This document shows, piece by piece, positions 41,352-50,134 of a DNA stretch of 64,000 nt (position 1 is the stretch's first letter; every line of letters starts with the position of its first letter). The DNA comes from Pseudonocardia thermophila (GTDB lineage Bacteria > Actinomycetota > Actinomycetes > Mycobacteriales > Pseudonocardiaceae), in assembly GCF_900142365.1 (NCBI RefSeq), contig NZ_FRAP01000001.1:421149-485148 (forward strand), in the 5' to 3' direction. Made by a program: the position numbers and the translations under genes. A model generated the notes under the pieces. That model was not told where the DNA came from, did no database searches, and saw only the letters and a program-made list of their open reading frames with translations.

Positions 41352-42830
41352 GTGGTTCCCGATCTTTCTCCCGCCGTGGCCGACGCCCTGCGCACCGGGT
41401 TCCTGAGGTGCGGCTACACGACCGACGGGGTGCGCAGGCTCCTCGGTGAGACCGCGCACGCCGCACTCGGCCGGGGCGAACCCGAACCGGCGCACCGCAC
41501 CACCGCAGACGGCGGCGAGCTGGGGGTCCTGGTGCGCATGCTGCTGCTCGGCGGCACCGAGCCGGACGCCGCCGTCACCGCGGCGCTGGCCCCCTGCTCC
41601 CCCGCCGACGCCGCCGCGGCCGGCCTGATCACCCGCGACGGCGACGGCTGGCGCGCTGCGCTGGACGTGCGCCCGTACGCCGAGCAGGACGGGCCGCCCT
41701 GGTGGGTGGTGTCGGACCTGGACCTGCGCCGGCAGGACCGCGACCACGTCACCGGGGTCGGCGCCGCGTCGATCACGCTCGCCGCGGCGACGGTGCGCAC
41801 CCCGGCCGAGACGGCGCTGGACCTGGGCACCGGCTGCGGTGTGCAGGCGCTGCACGCCTCCGCCCACGCCCGGCGCGTCACCGGCACCGACGTGGCGCCC
41901 CGGGCGCTGGCCGCCGCGCGGGCCACGTTCGCCCTCTCCGGTGTGGACGTCGAGCTGCTGGAGGGACCGTGGCTGGCCCCGGTGGCCGGGCGCCGGTTCG
42001 ACCGGATCGTGTCCAACCCGCCGTTCGTGCCCGGCCCGCCGCGGATCGACCTGGTCTACCGCGACTCGGGCGCCGCCGGCGACGACGCGCTGGCCGCGCT
42101 GCTGGGCGATCTCCCGCGCCACCTCACGCCCGGCGGGGTGGCGCAGCTGCTCGGCTCGTGGCTGCACGTGCGCGGCCAGGACTGGCCGGAGCGGGTGACG
42201 TCGTGGCTGCCCGACGGCGTCGACGCGTGGATCCTGCAGCGCGAGGTCGCCGATCCCGCCATGCACGTGGGCATCTGGCAGCGCGACGCCGGCCTCGACC
42301 CGGCCGCGCCCGCGACCCGCGCGCAGGCGGGCGAGTGGCTGGACTGGCTGGAGTCGGCCGACGTGGAGGCCGTCGGCTTCGGCGTGATCACGCTGCGGGT
42401 GCCCGAGCACGGTCCGGGCACGGTCGTCGTCGAGGACTTGCAGGGCGCGGTGGACGACCCGCTGGGCCCGGAGGTGGAGGGTTGGCTGGACCGGGTCGAC
42501 TGGCTGCGCGCCCACCCGACCGACGCGGACCTGCTCGGTGCGCGGGTGACCATCGCGCCGGGTGTGGTGCTGGAGCGGTGTGCTGAGCCCGGCGAGGAGG
42601 GCTGGACGCAGACCGGCGCGGCGGTGGTCCGCACCGACGGGCCGCGCTGGCGGCACGAGGTGGACGAGCTGGGCGCGGCGCTGCTGGCGGGCTGCCGCGG
42701 GCAGATGCCGCTCGGCGACGTCGTGGGGCTGCTGGCGTTCGCCCACGACCGGCCGACCGACGCGGTCGTGGCCGAGGCGCTCCCGGCGGTGCGGGAACTG
42801 GTGCGGCACGGGGTGCTGGTGCCGGCATGA
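41352..42830 (+). CDS. Class I SAM methyltransferase, HemK/RlmG-like, large actinobacterial form
   Basis: 492 residues from GTG 41352; upstream in-frame starts at 41334 (GTG) and 41319 (ATG) remain possible. Motif I is [20 protein letters not shown] (~residue 160) and motif IV is [11 protein letters not shown] (~220), the NPPF tetrapeptide of N6-adenine/glutamine methyltransferases. An N-terminal ~150-residue domain and a C-terminal ~200-residue domain flank it, an arrangement typical of conserved actinobacterial proteins of uncertain substrate. It overlaps dtd by 4 bases. Confidence 0.85.
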   Translation: MVPDLSPAVADALRTGFLRCGYTTDGVRRLLGETAHAALGRGEPEPAHRTTADGGELGVLVRMLLLGGTEPDAAVTAALAPCSPADAAAAGLITRDGDGWRAALDVRPYAEQDGPPWWVVSDLDLRRQDRDHVTGVGAASITLAAATVRTPAETALDLGTGCGVQALHASAHARRVTGTDVAPRALAAARATFALSGVDVELLEGPWLAPVAGRRFDRIVSNPPFVPGPPRIDLVYRDSGAAGDDALAALLGDLPRHLTPGGVAQLLGSWLHVRGQDWPERVTSWLPDGVDAWILQREVADPAMHVGIWQRDAGLDPAAPATRAQAGEWLDWLESADVEAVGFGVITLRVPEHGPGTVVVEDLQGAVDDPLGPEVEGWLDRVDWLRAHPTDADLLGARVTIAPGVVLERCAEPGEEGWTQTGAAVVRTDGPRWRHEVDELGAALLAGCRGQMPLGDVVGLLAFAHDRPTDAVVAEALPAVRELVRHGVLVPA

Positions 42831-43252
42831 GAGCGGTCGTGGCGAGGGTGACCCGCGCGTCGGTCACCGTGGACGGCGAGATCGTCGGCGCGATCGACGA
42901 GCCGGGGCTCCTGGTGCTGCTCGGCGTGCACCGCGACGACACCGCCCAGCAGGCCGAGACGATGGCCCGCAAGCTGCACGAGCTGCGCATCCTGCGCGAC
43001 GAGCGCTCGTGCGCGGACACCGGTGCCCCGCTGCTGGTGGTCAGTCAGTTCACGCTGTACGGCGCCACGCGCAAGGGCCGCCGTCCGTCGTGGAGCGACG
43101 CGGCGCCGCCGGAGGCGGCGCGTCCGCTCGTCGACGCCACGGTGGCGGCCCTGCGCGCGCGGGGCGCCACCGTGGCCACCGGGGTGTTCGGCGCGTCGAT
43201 GGCGGTGGAGTCGGTCAACGACGGGCCGTTCACCGTACTGGTCGAGGTGTGA
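42827..43252 (+). CDS. dtd: D-aminoacyl-tRNA deacylase
   Basis: 141 residues. Opening [23 protein letters not shown], the SQFTLYG block with its catalytic-type Thr ([21 protein letters not shown]), and the C-terminal [14 protein letters not shown] containing the Gly-Pro motif of Dtd1 are all present; the usual GPVT appears as GPFT. It removes D-amino acids mischarged to tRNA. The ATG overlaps the upstream stop (ATGA). It is convergent with the XRE gene, with 7 bases between stops. Confidence 0.95.
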   Translation: MRAVVARVTRASVTVDGEIVGAIDEPGLLVLLGVHRDDTAQQAETMARKLHELRILRDERSCADTGAPLLVVSQFTLYGATRKGRRPSWSDAAPPEAARPLVDATVAALRARGATVATGVFGASMAVESVNDGPFTVLVEV

Positions 43253-43259
43253 TCCCTCC

Positions 43260-43676
43260 TCAGTCGGAGGACTCCCCCACGAAGCTGCGGTAGACGCTGA
43301 TCAGGGCCGTGCGTTGCTCGGGGGTCAGCCGCGGGTCGGCGCGGATGACGTCCTCGGTGCTGGGGGCGTCGGAGCCGGCCTTGCCGTTGCGTCCGGTGTT
43401 CCAGCCCGCCTGGGCCAGCAGCTGCTCGGTCGACAGCTGGAGCGCGTCGGCGATCGCCTGCAGGACCTTCAGCGACGGCTGATGGAGGCCGCGTTCGATC
43501 TGGCTGAGGTAGGCGTTCGACACCTGGGTCATCGCCGCCATCTCGCGCAACGACAGCTTCGCCAGCTGCCGCTGGGTCCGGATGAACTGACCCAGCATGT
43601 TGATCTGACCCGCCCACGACGACGCCGGGGGGTCCTCCCCGGCGTCGTCGGCGAGGTCGTCGCGGGCAGCACTCAT
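43260..43676 (-). CDS. XRE-family helix-turn-helix regulator linked to the PHA synthase gene
   Basis: 138 residues. The Cro/C1-type helix-turn-helix is QINMLGQFIRTQRQLAKLSLREMAAMTQVSNAYLSQIERGLHQPSLKVLQAIADALQLSTEQLL (~residues 24-88). A short N-terminal acidic arm and a C-terminal helical segment (TPEQRTALISVYRSFV) complete the protein. It follows the PhaC gene by 32 bases on the same strand. Similar regulators accompany PHA synthase genes in other actinobacteria, so control of polyester storage is likely. Confidence 0.87.
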   Translation of the reverse strand: MSAARDDLADDAGEDPPASSWAGQINMLGQFIRTQRQLAKLSLREMAAMTQVSNAYLSQIERGLHQPSLKVLQAIADALQLSTEQLLAQAGWNTGRNGKAGSDAPSTEDVIRADPRLTPEQRTALISVYRSFVGESSD

Positions 43677-43708
43677 GCCTCCATCATCTCCGGTCGCCGA
43701 AGGCGGGG

Positions 43709-45376
43709 TCAGGACTCCCGGACGTAGCGGCCCGGTGCGTCGTCGAGGACGGGGTGGGCGGCACTGCCGATGGGCGGCGGCTCGCGCAGGTCGCCTGCCC
43801 GCCCAGCCGCCCACGGCGTCCAGTCGTCCCACCACGTCGTCTGCGTGGCCGCGACGTCTGCCCGCCAGGTGAGCGGATCGGCCGGCAGCGGGCCGTCCCC
43901 GGCGCGGTGCCAGGCGCGCGGCGACGGTGGGTTGACGACGCCGGCGATGTGCCCGGAGCTCGACAGCACGAACCGCAGCGGCCCGCCGAGCCGGCGCGCG
44001 CCCGCGTAGACGGACGTCCACGGGGCGATGTGGTCGTCCTGCGCAGCGACCACGTAGGCCGGCACGTCGACCGCGCCGAGGTCGAGCCGGTGCCCGGCGA
44101 GGGTGAACGTGCCCTCGGCGAACCGGTTGTGCACGTAGAGCTCGCGCAGGTACTCCAGCTGCATCGTGGCCGGCATGCGGGTGGAGTCGGCGTTCCAGGC
44201 GAGCATGTCGAACGCCGGCGGGTCCTCCCCCAGCAGCCACCCGGTGACGATCGGCCCCCAGACGAGGTCGGCGGGCCGCAGCACGTCGAAGGTCGCCTTC
44301 ATCAGCTCGCCGGGTAGGTAGCCGGTGGCCGACATGATGCGGTCGAGCCGCTCTACGGCCGCGGCATCGGTGAACACCCCCAGCACACCGGGCTCGGAGT
44401 AGTCGAGCAGCGTGTTGAGCAGGGTGAGCGAGTGCACCCGCTGGGTGCCGGCCGCGGCGCACCACGCGGCGGCCGCGGTGGCCATCGTGCCGCCCAGGCA
44501 GAGCCCCACCAGGTCGATGCGGTCGCTGCCGGTGATGTCGCCGATGACGTCCAGCGCGGCGAGCACGCCCTCCGTGAGGTAGTCGCTCATCGTGAGCCCG
44601 GCCAGCTCCGGGCCCGGGTTGCGGTAGCTGAGCATGAACACGGTGTGGCCGGACCGGACCGCGCGCTCGACGAGGCTGCGCCCCGGCGCGAGGTCCATGA
44701 CGTAGTACTTGTTGATCCAGGGCGGCGAGAACAGCATCGGCACGGCGTGCACGCGATCGGTCTGCGGCGCGTACTGGATCAGCTCGACGAGCCGGTTGCG
44801 GTGCACGACGGCGCCCGGGGTGGCGGCGAGGTCCTCGCCGACGGTGAACCGCTCGGCCGCCACCTGCCGCGGACCGCCCTCGATGAGCAGGTCGCGCACG
44901 GCGTTGCGGGCACCGCGCAGCAGGGACCGCCCGCCGGTGTCGACGGCGCGGCGCAGCACGACCGGGTTGGTCAGCGGCCAGTGCGCCGGATCGGCGGCCG
45001 CGATCACCTGCGTCAGGAGGAAGTCGACCTTCGCGCGAGTACCCGGCGGCAGGTCCAGATCGGCGGCGACCGCCTCCAGCGCCCGGGTCAGCAGCGCGTG
45101 CTCCTGGCGGAGCAGGAAGCAGAACGGGTTCTCCTCCCAGGCCGGGTCGGCGTGGCGCTTGTCGCGCGGCAGCTCGACGGGTCCGTCGGCGTCGCCGCCC
45201 AGCCCGCGGACGGCGGCCGCGGCGAGCGCCGCCACGCTGCCGCCGGCCAGCACGCCGAGTTCACGGGCGACCGAGGCCGGCTTGGTCAGGGCCGCCGCCG
45301 CGGCCGCCCCCGCGGCCTCGAGCACGCCACCGGGGTCGAGCCGGTCGAGCAGCTGCGTCAACAACCCCGGAGACAT
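43709..45376 (-). CDS. phaC: Poly(3-hydroxyalkanoate) synthase, class I-like
   Basis: 555 residues, normal for class I/II PHA synthases. The N-terminal PhaC_N-type region includes DPAWEENPFCFLLRQEHALL and LTNPVVLRRAVDTGG. The alpha/beta-hydrolase core has the lipase-like box GLCLGGT with the nucleophilic Cys (~residue 300), the Asp in VVAAQDDHIAPW and the His in SSSGHIAGVVNPP. Other landmarks are LFSPPWINKYYVMDLAPGRSLVERAV and FMLSYRNPG. It polymerises hydroxyacyl-CoA into storage polyester. No phaA/phaB genes are adjacent; the XRE gene follows. Confidence 0.93.
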   Translation of the reverse strand: MSPGLLTQLLDRLDPGGVLEAAGAAAAAALTKPASVARELGVLAGGSVAALAAAAVRGLGGDADGPVELPRDKRHADPAWEENPFCFLLRQEHALLTRALEAVAADLDLPPGTRAKVDFLLTQVIAAADPAHWPLTNPVVLRRAVDTGGRSLLRGARNAVRDLLIEGGPRQVAAERFTVGEDLAATPGAVVHRNRLVELIQYAPQTDRVHAVPMLFSPPWINKYYVMDLAPGRSLVERAVRSGHTVFMLSYRNPGPELAGLTMSDYLTEGVLAALDVIGDITGSDRIDLVGLCLGGTMATAAAAWCAAAGTQRVHSLTLLNTLLDYSEPGVLGVFTDAAAVERLDRIMSATGYLPGELMKATFDVLRPADLVWGPIVTGWLLGEDPPAFDMLAWNADSTRMPATMQLEYLRELYVHNRFAEGTFTLAGHRLDLGAVDVPAYVVAAQDDHIAPWTSVYAGARRLGGPLRFVLSSSGHIAGVVNPPSPRAWHRAGDGPLPADPLTWRADVAATQTTWWDDWTPWAAGRAGDLREPPPIGSAAHPVLDDAPGRYVRES

Positions 45377-45537
45377 GTGCCCATCATGGCGGTACTCCGC
45401 CCCGCGGCGACCCATCGACCAGACGGCTCAGGGTTCGCCGCGTCACAGGTGGGTAACCCGCGAGTAACCCCAGGTGGATCCCCACCGACGAGTAACTGAG
45501 GGGCGACTGAGAGCACGGACACGCTCATGGGGGGTAC

Positions 45538-45564
45538 GGGAACGATCCGCGGAACACCCGCGTT
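45538..45564 (+). promoter_or_regulatory. SigH/SigE (SigR)-type stress promoter for sigB
   Basis: GGGAAC (45538-45543), then 18 bases, then GTT (45562-45564), matches the GGAAY-N18-GTT consensus of SigR/SigH and the closely related SigE promoters. It lies about 80 bases upstream of the sigB start. In mycobacteria sigB is transcribed by SigE and SigH from such a promoter, so the same stress cascade is likely here. Upstream are direct repeats CGAGTAAC at 45461-45468 and 45489-45496 and a palindrome GGGTAACCC (45451-45459), of unknown role. Confidence 0.8.
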
Positions 45565-45643
45565 CTACCCCATGACAGCCCGGTGTTCCAGGCGGCCGCC
45601 ACCGCCACGCCCACCGAGCTAGCCAGGGGAGGATCGCAGCCAC

Positions 45644-46711
45644 ATGACCATCACTCAGACCGACCGGCCCACCCGGACGGCTAGCCCCAGCATTCCTGCT
45701 CAGCGTACCGAGTCCGACCTCGACTTCGCCAGCGAGTCCGTCGACTTCGGTCGTGCCGAGGTGACGGCCGACGATCTCGACGCCCAGAGCCCCGCGGCCG
45801 ACCTGGTCCGCGTCTACCTGAACGGGATCGGCAAGACCGCTCTGCTGACCGCGGAGCAGGAGGTCGAGCTGGCGAAGCGCATCGAGGCCGGTGTGTTCGC
45901 GAAGCACGTGCTGGACACGGCCGCCGCGGAGGGTCGCGAGCTGGACCCCGCGTACGCCAAGGACCTGCGCGCGATCGTGCGCGACGGGAACCTGGCCCGT
46001 AACCACCTCCTGGAGGCGAACCTGCGCCTCGTCGTGTCGCTGGCCAAGCGCTACACCGGTCGCGGCATGCCGCTGCTGGACCTGATCCAGGAGGGCAACC
46101 TCGGCCTGATCCGGGCCGTGGAGAAGTTCGACTACACCAAGGGCTTCAAGTTCTCGACCTACGCCACGTGGTGGATCCGCCAGGCCATCACCCGCGGCAT
46201 GGCCGACCAGGCGCGCACCATCCGCCTGCCCGTCCACCTCGTGGAGCAGGTCAACAAGCTCGCCCGGATCAAGCGCGACCTGCACCAGAAGCTCGGCCGC
46301 GACGCGACGCACGAGGAGCTGGCCGCCGAGTCCGGTATCCCCGAGGAGAAGATCGCCGACCTGCTCGACCACGCCCGGGACCCGGTGAGCCTGGACATGC
46401 CGGTCGGGTCGGACGAGGAGGCCCCGCTCGGCGACTTCATCGAGGACGGCGAGGCGGCCGACGCCGAGAACGCGGTGATCTCGCGGATGCTGCACGAGGA
46501 TCTGCGCCGCGTCCTCAACACGCTCGAGGAGCGCGAGCAGATGGTGATCCGCATGCGCTACGGCCTCGACGACGGCCAGCCGCGCACGCTCGACCAGATC
46601 GGCCGCCAGTTCGGGTTGTCCCGCGAGCGGGTGCGGCAGATCGAGCGCGAGGTCATGGCGAAGCTGCGGATCGGCGAGCGCGCCGACCGGCTGCGCGCCT
46701 ACGCCAGCTGA
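45644..46711 (+). CDS. sigB: RNA polymerase sigma factor, SigB-type (group 2)
   Basis: 355 residues. Region 1.2 begins [33 protein letters not shown]; region 2 is [57 protein letters not shown]; region 3 follows [16 protein letters not shown]; region 4.2 is [29 protein letters not shown]. It lacks the long N-terminal region 1.1 of the housekeeping SigA and has the short ~55-residue leader typical of actinobacterial SigB/HrdB-like group 2 factors. AGGGGAGGA precedes the ATG, and a SigH/SigE-like promoter lies upstream. It should direct general stress and stationary-phase transcription. Confidence 0.93.
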   Translation: MTITQTDRPTRTASPSIPAQRTESDLDFASESVDFGRAEVTADDLDAQSPAADLVRVYLNGIGKTALLTAEQEVELAKRIEAGVFAKHVLDTAAAEGRELDPAYAKDLRAIVRDGNLARNHLLEANLRLVVSLAKRYTGRGMPLLDLIQEGNLGLIRAVEKFDYTKGFKFSTYATWWIRQAITRGMADQARTIRLPVHLVEQVNKLARIKRDLHQKLGRDATHEELAAESGIPEEKIADLLDHARDPVSLDMPVGSDEEAPLGDFIEDGEAADAENAVISRMLHEDLRRVLNTLEEREQMVIRMRYGLDDGQPRTLDQIGRQFGLSRERVRQIEREVMAKLRIGERADRLRAYAS

Positions 46712-46734
46712 GCTGCTCGCCTCGCCGGCGGCGA

Positions 46735-46765
46735 GGAGGGCCACCGCCGGCAGCGGCGGCCCTCC
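46735..46765 (+). terminator. Terminator hairpin after sigB
   Basis: GGAGGGCCACCGC (46735-46747) pairs with GCGGCGGCCCTCC (46753-46765), 12 of 13 positions, loop of 5 bases, starting 24 bases after the sigB stop. Confidence 0.7.
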
Positions 46766-46990
46766 CGTGGTGCACCGGCTCCGGGGTCGGGCTCCCACGC
46801 CCCCCGTACCGGCCGGACAATGGTATGGGTAGCTCTGCGTGTTCGTGCGGCAACCTGGGGTGAGCGGTTCGCGTGTCGCGCCCCGACAGCCGCACGACCG
46901 GGCGACGCCGCAGTCGATCTCTGCGACACGCGTGTGGCAACTGCCACCACGGAGTGGTGATCGCGCTCGCCCGGCCATAGGGTCAGTCGC

Positions 46991-47506
46991 ATGACGGGAA
47001 GCGCTCCGCCCGGGCCCGTGTCGCCGTCGATGATGCGTGAGGTCCTCGGCCATTTCGTCACCGGGATCGTGGTCGTGACCGCGGCCGGACCGGACGGACC
47101 GCTCGGCTTCACGTGCCAGTCGTTCACATCGCTCTCGCTCGATCCGCCGTTGGTCAGCTTCGCGCCCGCGCGCACGTCGAAGACCTGGCCGCGCATCCGT
47201 GAGGTCGGCAAGTTCTGCGTGAACGTGCTGGCCGTCGAGCACCAGGACTTGAGCATCGGGTTCGCCCGCTCCGGCGTCGACAAGTTCGCCGGTGTCGCCT
47301 GGCGGCCCAGCCCCTTCGGCTCGCCCCTCCTGGACGGTGTGGCGGCCTGGATCGACTGCGAGCTGTGGGCCGAGCACGACGGCGGCGACCACACGATCGT
47401 CATCGGCAAGGTGCTCGATCTCGGCGCCGACGAGACGCGCCTTCCCCTGCTCTACTACCGCGGCCAGTACACGGTCGCCGCCGGACCGGAGGCGATGCAG
47501 CGATGA
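46991..47506 (+). CDS. Flavin reductase-like FMN-binding protein
   Basis: 171 residues of the HpaC/NmoB-type flavin reductase family: MMREVLGHFVTGIVVVTA, GFTCQSFTSLSLDPPLVSFAPARTSKTW, KFCVNVLAVEHQDLSIGFA and a C-terminal HTIVIGKVLDLGADE ... PLLYYRGQYTV. It reduces FMN with NAD(P)H and supplies reduced flavin to a two-component monooxygenase; the oxygenase is not in the window. The start is leaderless-like: TAGGGT (46978-46983) lies 7 bases before the ATG. It overlaps the next gene by 4 bases. Confidence 0.88.
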   Translation: MTGSAPPGPVSPSMMREVLGHFVTGIVVVTAAGPDGPLGFTCQSFTSLSLDPPLVSFAPARTSKTWPRIREVGKFCVNVLAVEHQDLSIGFARSGVDKFAGVAWRPSPFGSPLLDGVAAWIDCELWAEHDGGDHTIVIGKVLDLGADETRLPLLYYRGQYTVAAGPEAMQR

Positions 47507-48042
47507 CCCTGTCGATCATCGGGATCTCGGGTGGCCCCGAGGCCGGAGGCCGCACCACGACGGCGATCAACGCCGTGCTGGCGGGCGCCGGCGCCGAGAG
47601 CACCGCGGTGCTGGAACTCTCGCAGGTGACCACCGAGGAGGCGGTGGCGGCCATGGCGGAGGCCGACGCCGTCGTGTTCGGCAGCCCGGTATTCCGCGCC
47701 ACCTACAGCGCGCTGCTCAAGGACCTGCTGGAGCGCACCGAGCGCGGCAAGTGGGGCGAGAAGACCGACCCGCTGCGCGGCACCGTCGCGGCGACCGTGA
47801 TCACCGGCGCGAGCGGGCACCACTTCCTGGCCGTCAACGACCTGCGCAACGTGCTGGCCGGCTTCTTCGCCGTGCAGGTCCTCTCCCCCGGCCTGTACTT
47901 CGACCACTCGGCCTACGAGAGCCGCACCCAGCTCAACGCCGACAGCGCGGCGCTGGCCGCGGCGCACGGGGCGGCGCTGGCGGACCTCGCGACCGCTGTC
48001 AAGGAGTCGAAGGCGCTGAGCACGATCACGCCCCAGGTGTGA
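47503..48042 (+). CDS. NADPH-dependent FMN reductase (flavodoxin-like fold)
   Basis: 179 residues. Flavodoxin-fold landmarks: LSIIGISGGPEAGGRTTTAINAVLAGAGAE (phosphate-binding loop), AEADAVVFGSPVFRATYSALLKDLLERTERGKWGEKTDPLRGTVAATVITGASGHHFLAVNDLRNVLAGFFA. This is the SsuE/MsuE-like NADPH:FMN reductase group. Its ATG overlaps the flavin reductase stop (ATGA); two different flavin reductases in one operon suggests a dedicated electron supply to an oxygenase encoded elsewhere. It converges with the TetR gene, overlapping 17 bases. Confidence 0.88.
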   Translation: MTLSIIGISGGPEAGGRTTTAINAVLAGAGAESTAVLELSQVTTEEAVAAMAEADAVVFGSPVFRATYSALLKDLLERTERGKWGEKTDPLRGTVAATVITGASGHHFLAVNDLRNVLAGFFAVQVLSPGLYFDHSAYESRTQLNADSAALAAAHGAALADLATAVKESKALSTITPQV

Positions 48043-48688
48043 GGGCGCGCGCCCCGTCGCCCGCCCTCATCCGTTGCCAGTTCGCCGCGCCCACCTCGGC
48101 CGATCGGTGGGCGGCTGCCGGGTCGTCGCCGAAGCCGATCGCCAGGTGCACGGTCTGCGGCACCACCACGGTGTCGACGGCGCTGCGCGGCGCGGCCGGC
48201 AGGATCCCCGACAGCTCGAGCATGACGACGCCGTGGTGGGCGGCCCACAGCTGCGCGGCCGCCGACCCGGCGTCGACCCGCGGGAACCGACCGGCGTCGA
48301 TCGCGCGGCCGACGAGGCCGCGCAGCAGCTCGAACGCTGCGCGGCCCGGCTCGCGCAGGTCCGGAGCGGCCGCGCTGAACGCCAGCGCGAACACGTGCGG
48401 TCCGTCGAGCGCGACCTGCCGGTAGGTGAGCGCCTCGGTCACGAGATCTGCGACCGGGTCGGCGGTGCGCGGGATCGCGCCCAGCGCCGTCGCCAGCCGT
48501 CGGAAGCCCTCGGCCCGCACCTCGCAGAGGAGGCCCGGCATCCCCGAGAAGTGGGTGTAGACCGCCATCGTGGAGGTCCCCACCGCCGCGGCGAGCCTGC
48601 GCACGTGCAACCCGTCGGCACCGTGCTCGTCGACGAGCCGGATCGCCTCCTCCACGAGCCGTGCGCGCATCTCCCGGGCCTGAACCAT
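48026..48688 (-). CDS. TetR-family transcriptional regulator
   Basis: 220 residues from ATG 48688; an in-frame ATG at 48712 is possible. The helix-turn-helix is RARLVEEAIRLVDEHGADGLHVRRLAAAVGTSTMAVYTHFSGMPGLL (~residues 7-53). The C-terminal domain, with TYRQVALDGPHVFALAFS and LWAAHHGVVMLELSGIL, resembles the TetR_C_33/WHG group (the AAHHGVVMLE block replaces WHGWHG). It is convergent with the flavin reductase pair, which it might regulate, but no palindromic site is obvious between any of these genes. Confidence 0.87.
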   Translation of the reverse strand: MVQAREMRARLVEEAIRLVDEHGADGLHVRRLAAAVGTSTMAVYTHFSGMPGLLCEVRAEGFRRLATALGAIPRTADPVADLVTEALTYRQVALDGPHVFALAFSAAAPDLREPGRAAFELLRGLVGRAIDAGRFPRVDAGSAAAQLWAAHHGVVMLELSGILPAAPRSAVDTVVVPQTVHLAIGFGDDPAAAHRSAEVGAANWQRMRAGDGARALTPGA

Positions 48689-48761
48689 CAGAACCCGTCC
48701 CCTCGTCATCACGTTCCGAGGGGGCCATCATGGCAGCAGTCGCGGACCCTCGCCCGCCTGA

Positions 48762-49520
48762 TCAGTGCTTGACCAGGTAGATCGCGGTCCGGACGAGCAC
48801 GACCAGGTCCAGCCACAGCGACCAGTCGTCGGCGTAGGAGTTGTCGACCCGGGCACGCTCGGCGATCGAGGTGTCGCCGCGCAGCCCCTTCACGACGGCC
48901 AGCCCGGTCAAGCCCACGGGCACGCGGTGGCGGTCGGCGTAGCCGGGGACCTCCCGGGAGAACTTCGCCACGTAGTACGGGCGCTCCGGGCGGGGCCCGA
49001 CCAGGCTCATGTCGCCCTTGAGCACGTTCACCAGCTGCGGCAGCTCGTCGATGCTCGTGCGGCGGATGAACCGGCCCACCGGGCCGAGCCGGGAGTCGTG
49101 GTCGATGTTCCAGCAGACATCACCCTCGTCACCAGCGGGCTTGAGCGAACGCAGCTTGTAGAGGGTGAACAGGCGACCGTACTGACCGACCCGCTGCTGG
49201 CGGAAGATCACGCCGGGGCCGCCCTCGATGCGCACCGCCAGCGCCGCCACGAGCAGCACCGGCAGCGCCAGCAGCAGCCCGATCAGGGCGCCGGCGACGT
49301 CGATGCCGCGCTTGATCGCGCGGGCGGCCCGGCCACCGGCGGCGGGCCGGGGCAGGTGGATGGGCGCGAAGGCCGGGGTCTGCCAGTCCGCCGGTTCCGG
49401 GAACGACACCGGCACCGGCAGCTGCAGCGTCTCGGGAAGCTGGGCGGGCTGCGTCATCGGTACCGGCAGCGGCAGCGTGGCCGGGTACTCGGCGGTGCGG
49501 TCCTGGACGGCGGTGGTCAT
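48762..49520 (-). CDS. Polyprenyl-phosphate hexose-1-phosphate transferase (bacterial sugar transferase family)
   Basis: 252 residues from ATG 49520. A ~75-residue Pro-rich cytoplasmic N-terminus precedes the catalytic module: RAIKRGIDVAGALIGLLLALPVLLVAALAVRIEGGPGVIFRQQRVGQYGRLFTLYKLRS, with one membrane helix, then DSRLGPVGRFIRRTSIDELPQLVNVLKGDMSLVGPRPERPYYV and a C-terminal GLTGLAVVKGLRGD. It lacks the multi-helix N-terminal region of WbaP/WcaJ proteins, so it is the short PglC-like form. It should initiate a surface glycan by loading undecaprenyl or decaprenyl phosphate. No other glycan genes are nearby. Confidence 0.9.
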   Translation of the reverse strand: MTTAVQDRTAEYPATLPLPVPMTQPAQLPETLQLPVPVSFPEPADWQTPAFAPIHLPRPAAGGRAARAIKRGIDVAGALIGLLLALPVLLVAALAVRIEGGPGVIFRQQRVGQYGRLFTLYKLRSLKPAGDEGDVCWNIDHDSRLGPVGRFIRRTSIDELPQLVNVLKGDMSLVGPRPERPYYVAKFSREVPGYADRHRVPVGLTGLAVVKGLRGDTSIAERARVDNSYADDWSLWLDLVVLVRTAIYLVKH

Positions 49521-49678
49521 GGCGGAAAGCCTCGTCCGCGCGGGCCCCGGCCGTAATCGCCGCGCCGGCCACCGCTTGGGCACCCGGGGGTAAGCCCGAG
49601 CTGACCATCTGGTGAGGGTCGCGCGGAGAGCGGGTACCCCTGATGCACCGCCGCAGGGGCGGGCGGGAGGAGGACGCC

Positions 49679-49966
49679 GTGCAGGAACCGGAGAAGGTGC
49701 TGGTCCCGGCCTTGGTCGGGCTCGACTTCGCCGACGCGACCCGGCTCGCGGCCCTGTCGGGGATCGCGCTGGACCCGATCACCGGGCCGGTCCGGGAGGG
49801 TGCGGTCACCGGGCAGCAGCCGCTGGCCGGCACGACGGTGCCGCCGGGCAGCACCGTGCAGGTGACGGTCGAGGAGACCGGCCGCGGCGGCGGTGGTGGC
49901 AGTGCGCTCATCCCGCCCCCGACCCCGCTCGATCCGACCGGGGCGGGCGATCCGGCGGGCGTGTGA
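49679..49966 (+). CDS. PASTA-domain protein
   Basis: 95 residues from GTG 49679, preceded by GGGAGGAGGAC. One PASTA unit covers ~65 residues: KVLVPALVGLDFADATRLAALSGIALDPITGPVREGAVTGQQPLAGTTVPPGSTVQVTVEE, with the family VPxLVGxxxxDA and PxxGTxVxxGSxVxV patterns. A Gly/Pro tail follows. There is no signal peptide or kinase domain. PASTA units bind peptidoglycan fragments in Ser/Thr kinases, but cytoplasmic single-PASTA proteins of unknown role are also common in actinobacteria. Confidence 0.85.
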   Translation: MQEPEKVLVPALVGLDFADATRLAALSGIALDPITGPVREGAVTGQQPLAGTTVPPGSTVQVTVEETGRGGGGGSALIPPPTPLDPTGAGDPAGV

Positions 49967-50134
49967 CCCCTCCACCGGCGCTTCGCTGATAGGTTGCGAG
50001 GTGCCCGAGGTCGCGCAAGGTCGACGAGGCCGGCGCGGGCGCGGGCCGATGTGACCGGGCCGGTTCAGCAGCGAGCCGACACAGCATCGGGCGGGTTCCC
50101 CCACCGTGCCGTCCGAGAAGAGCGAGACCGACCC

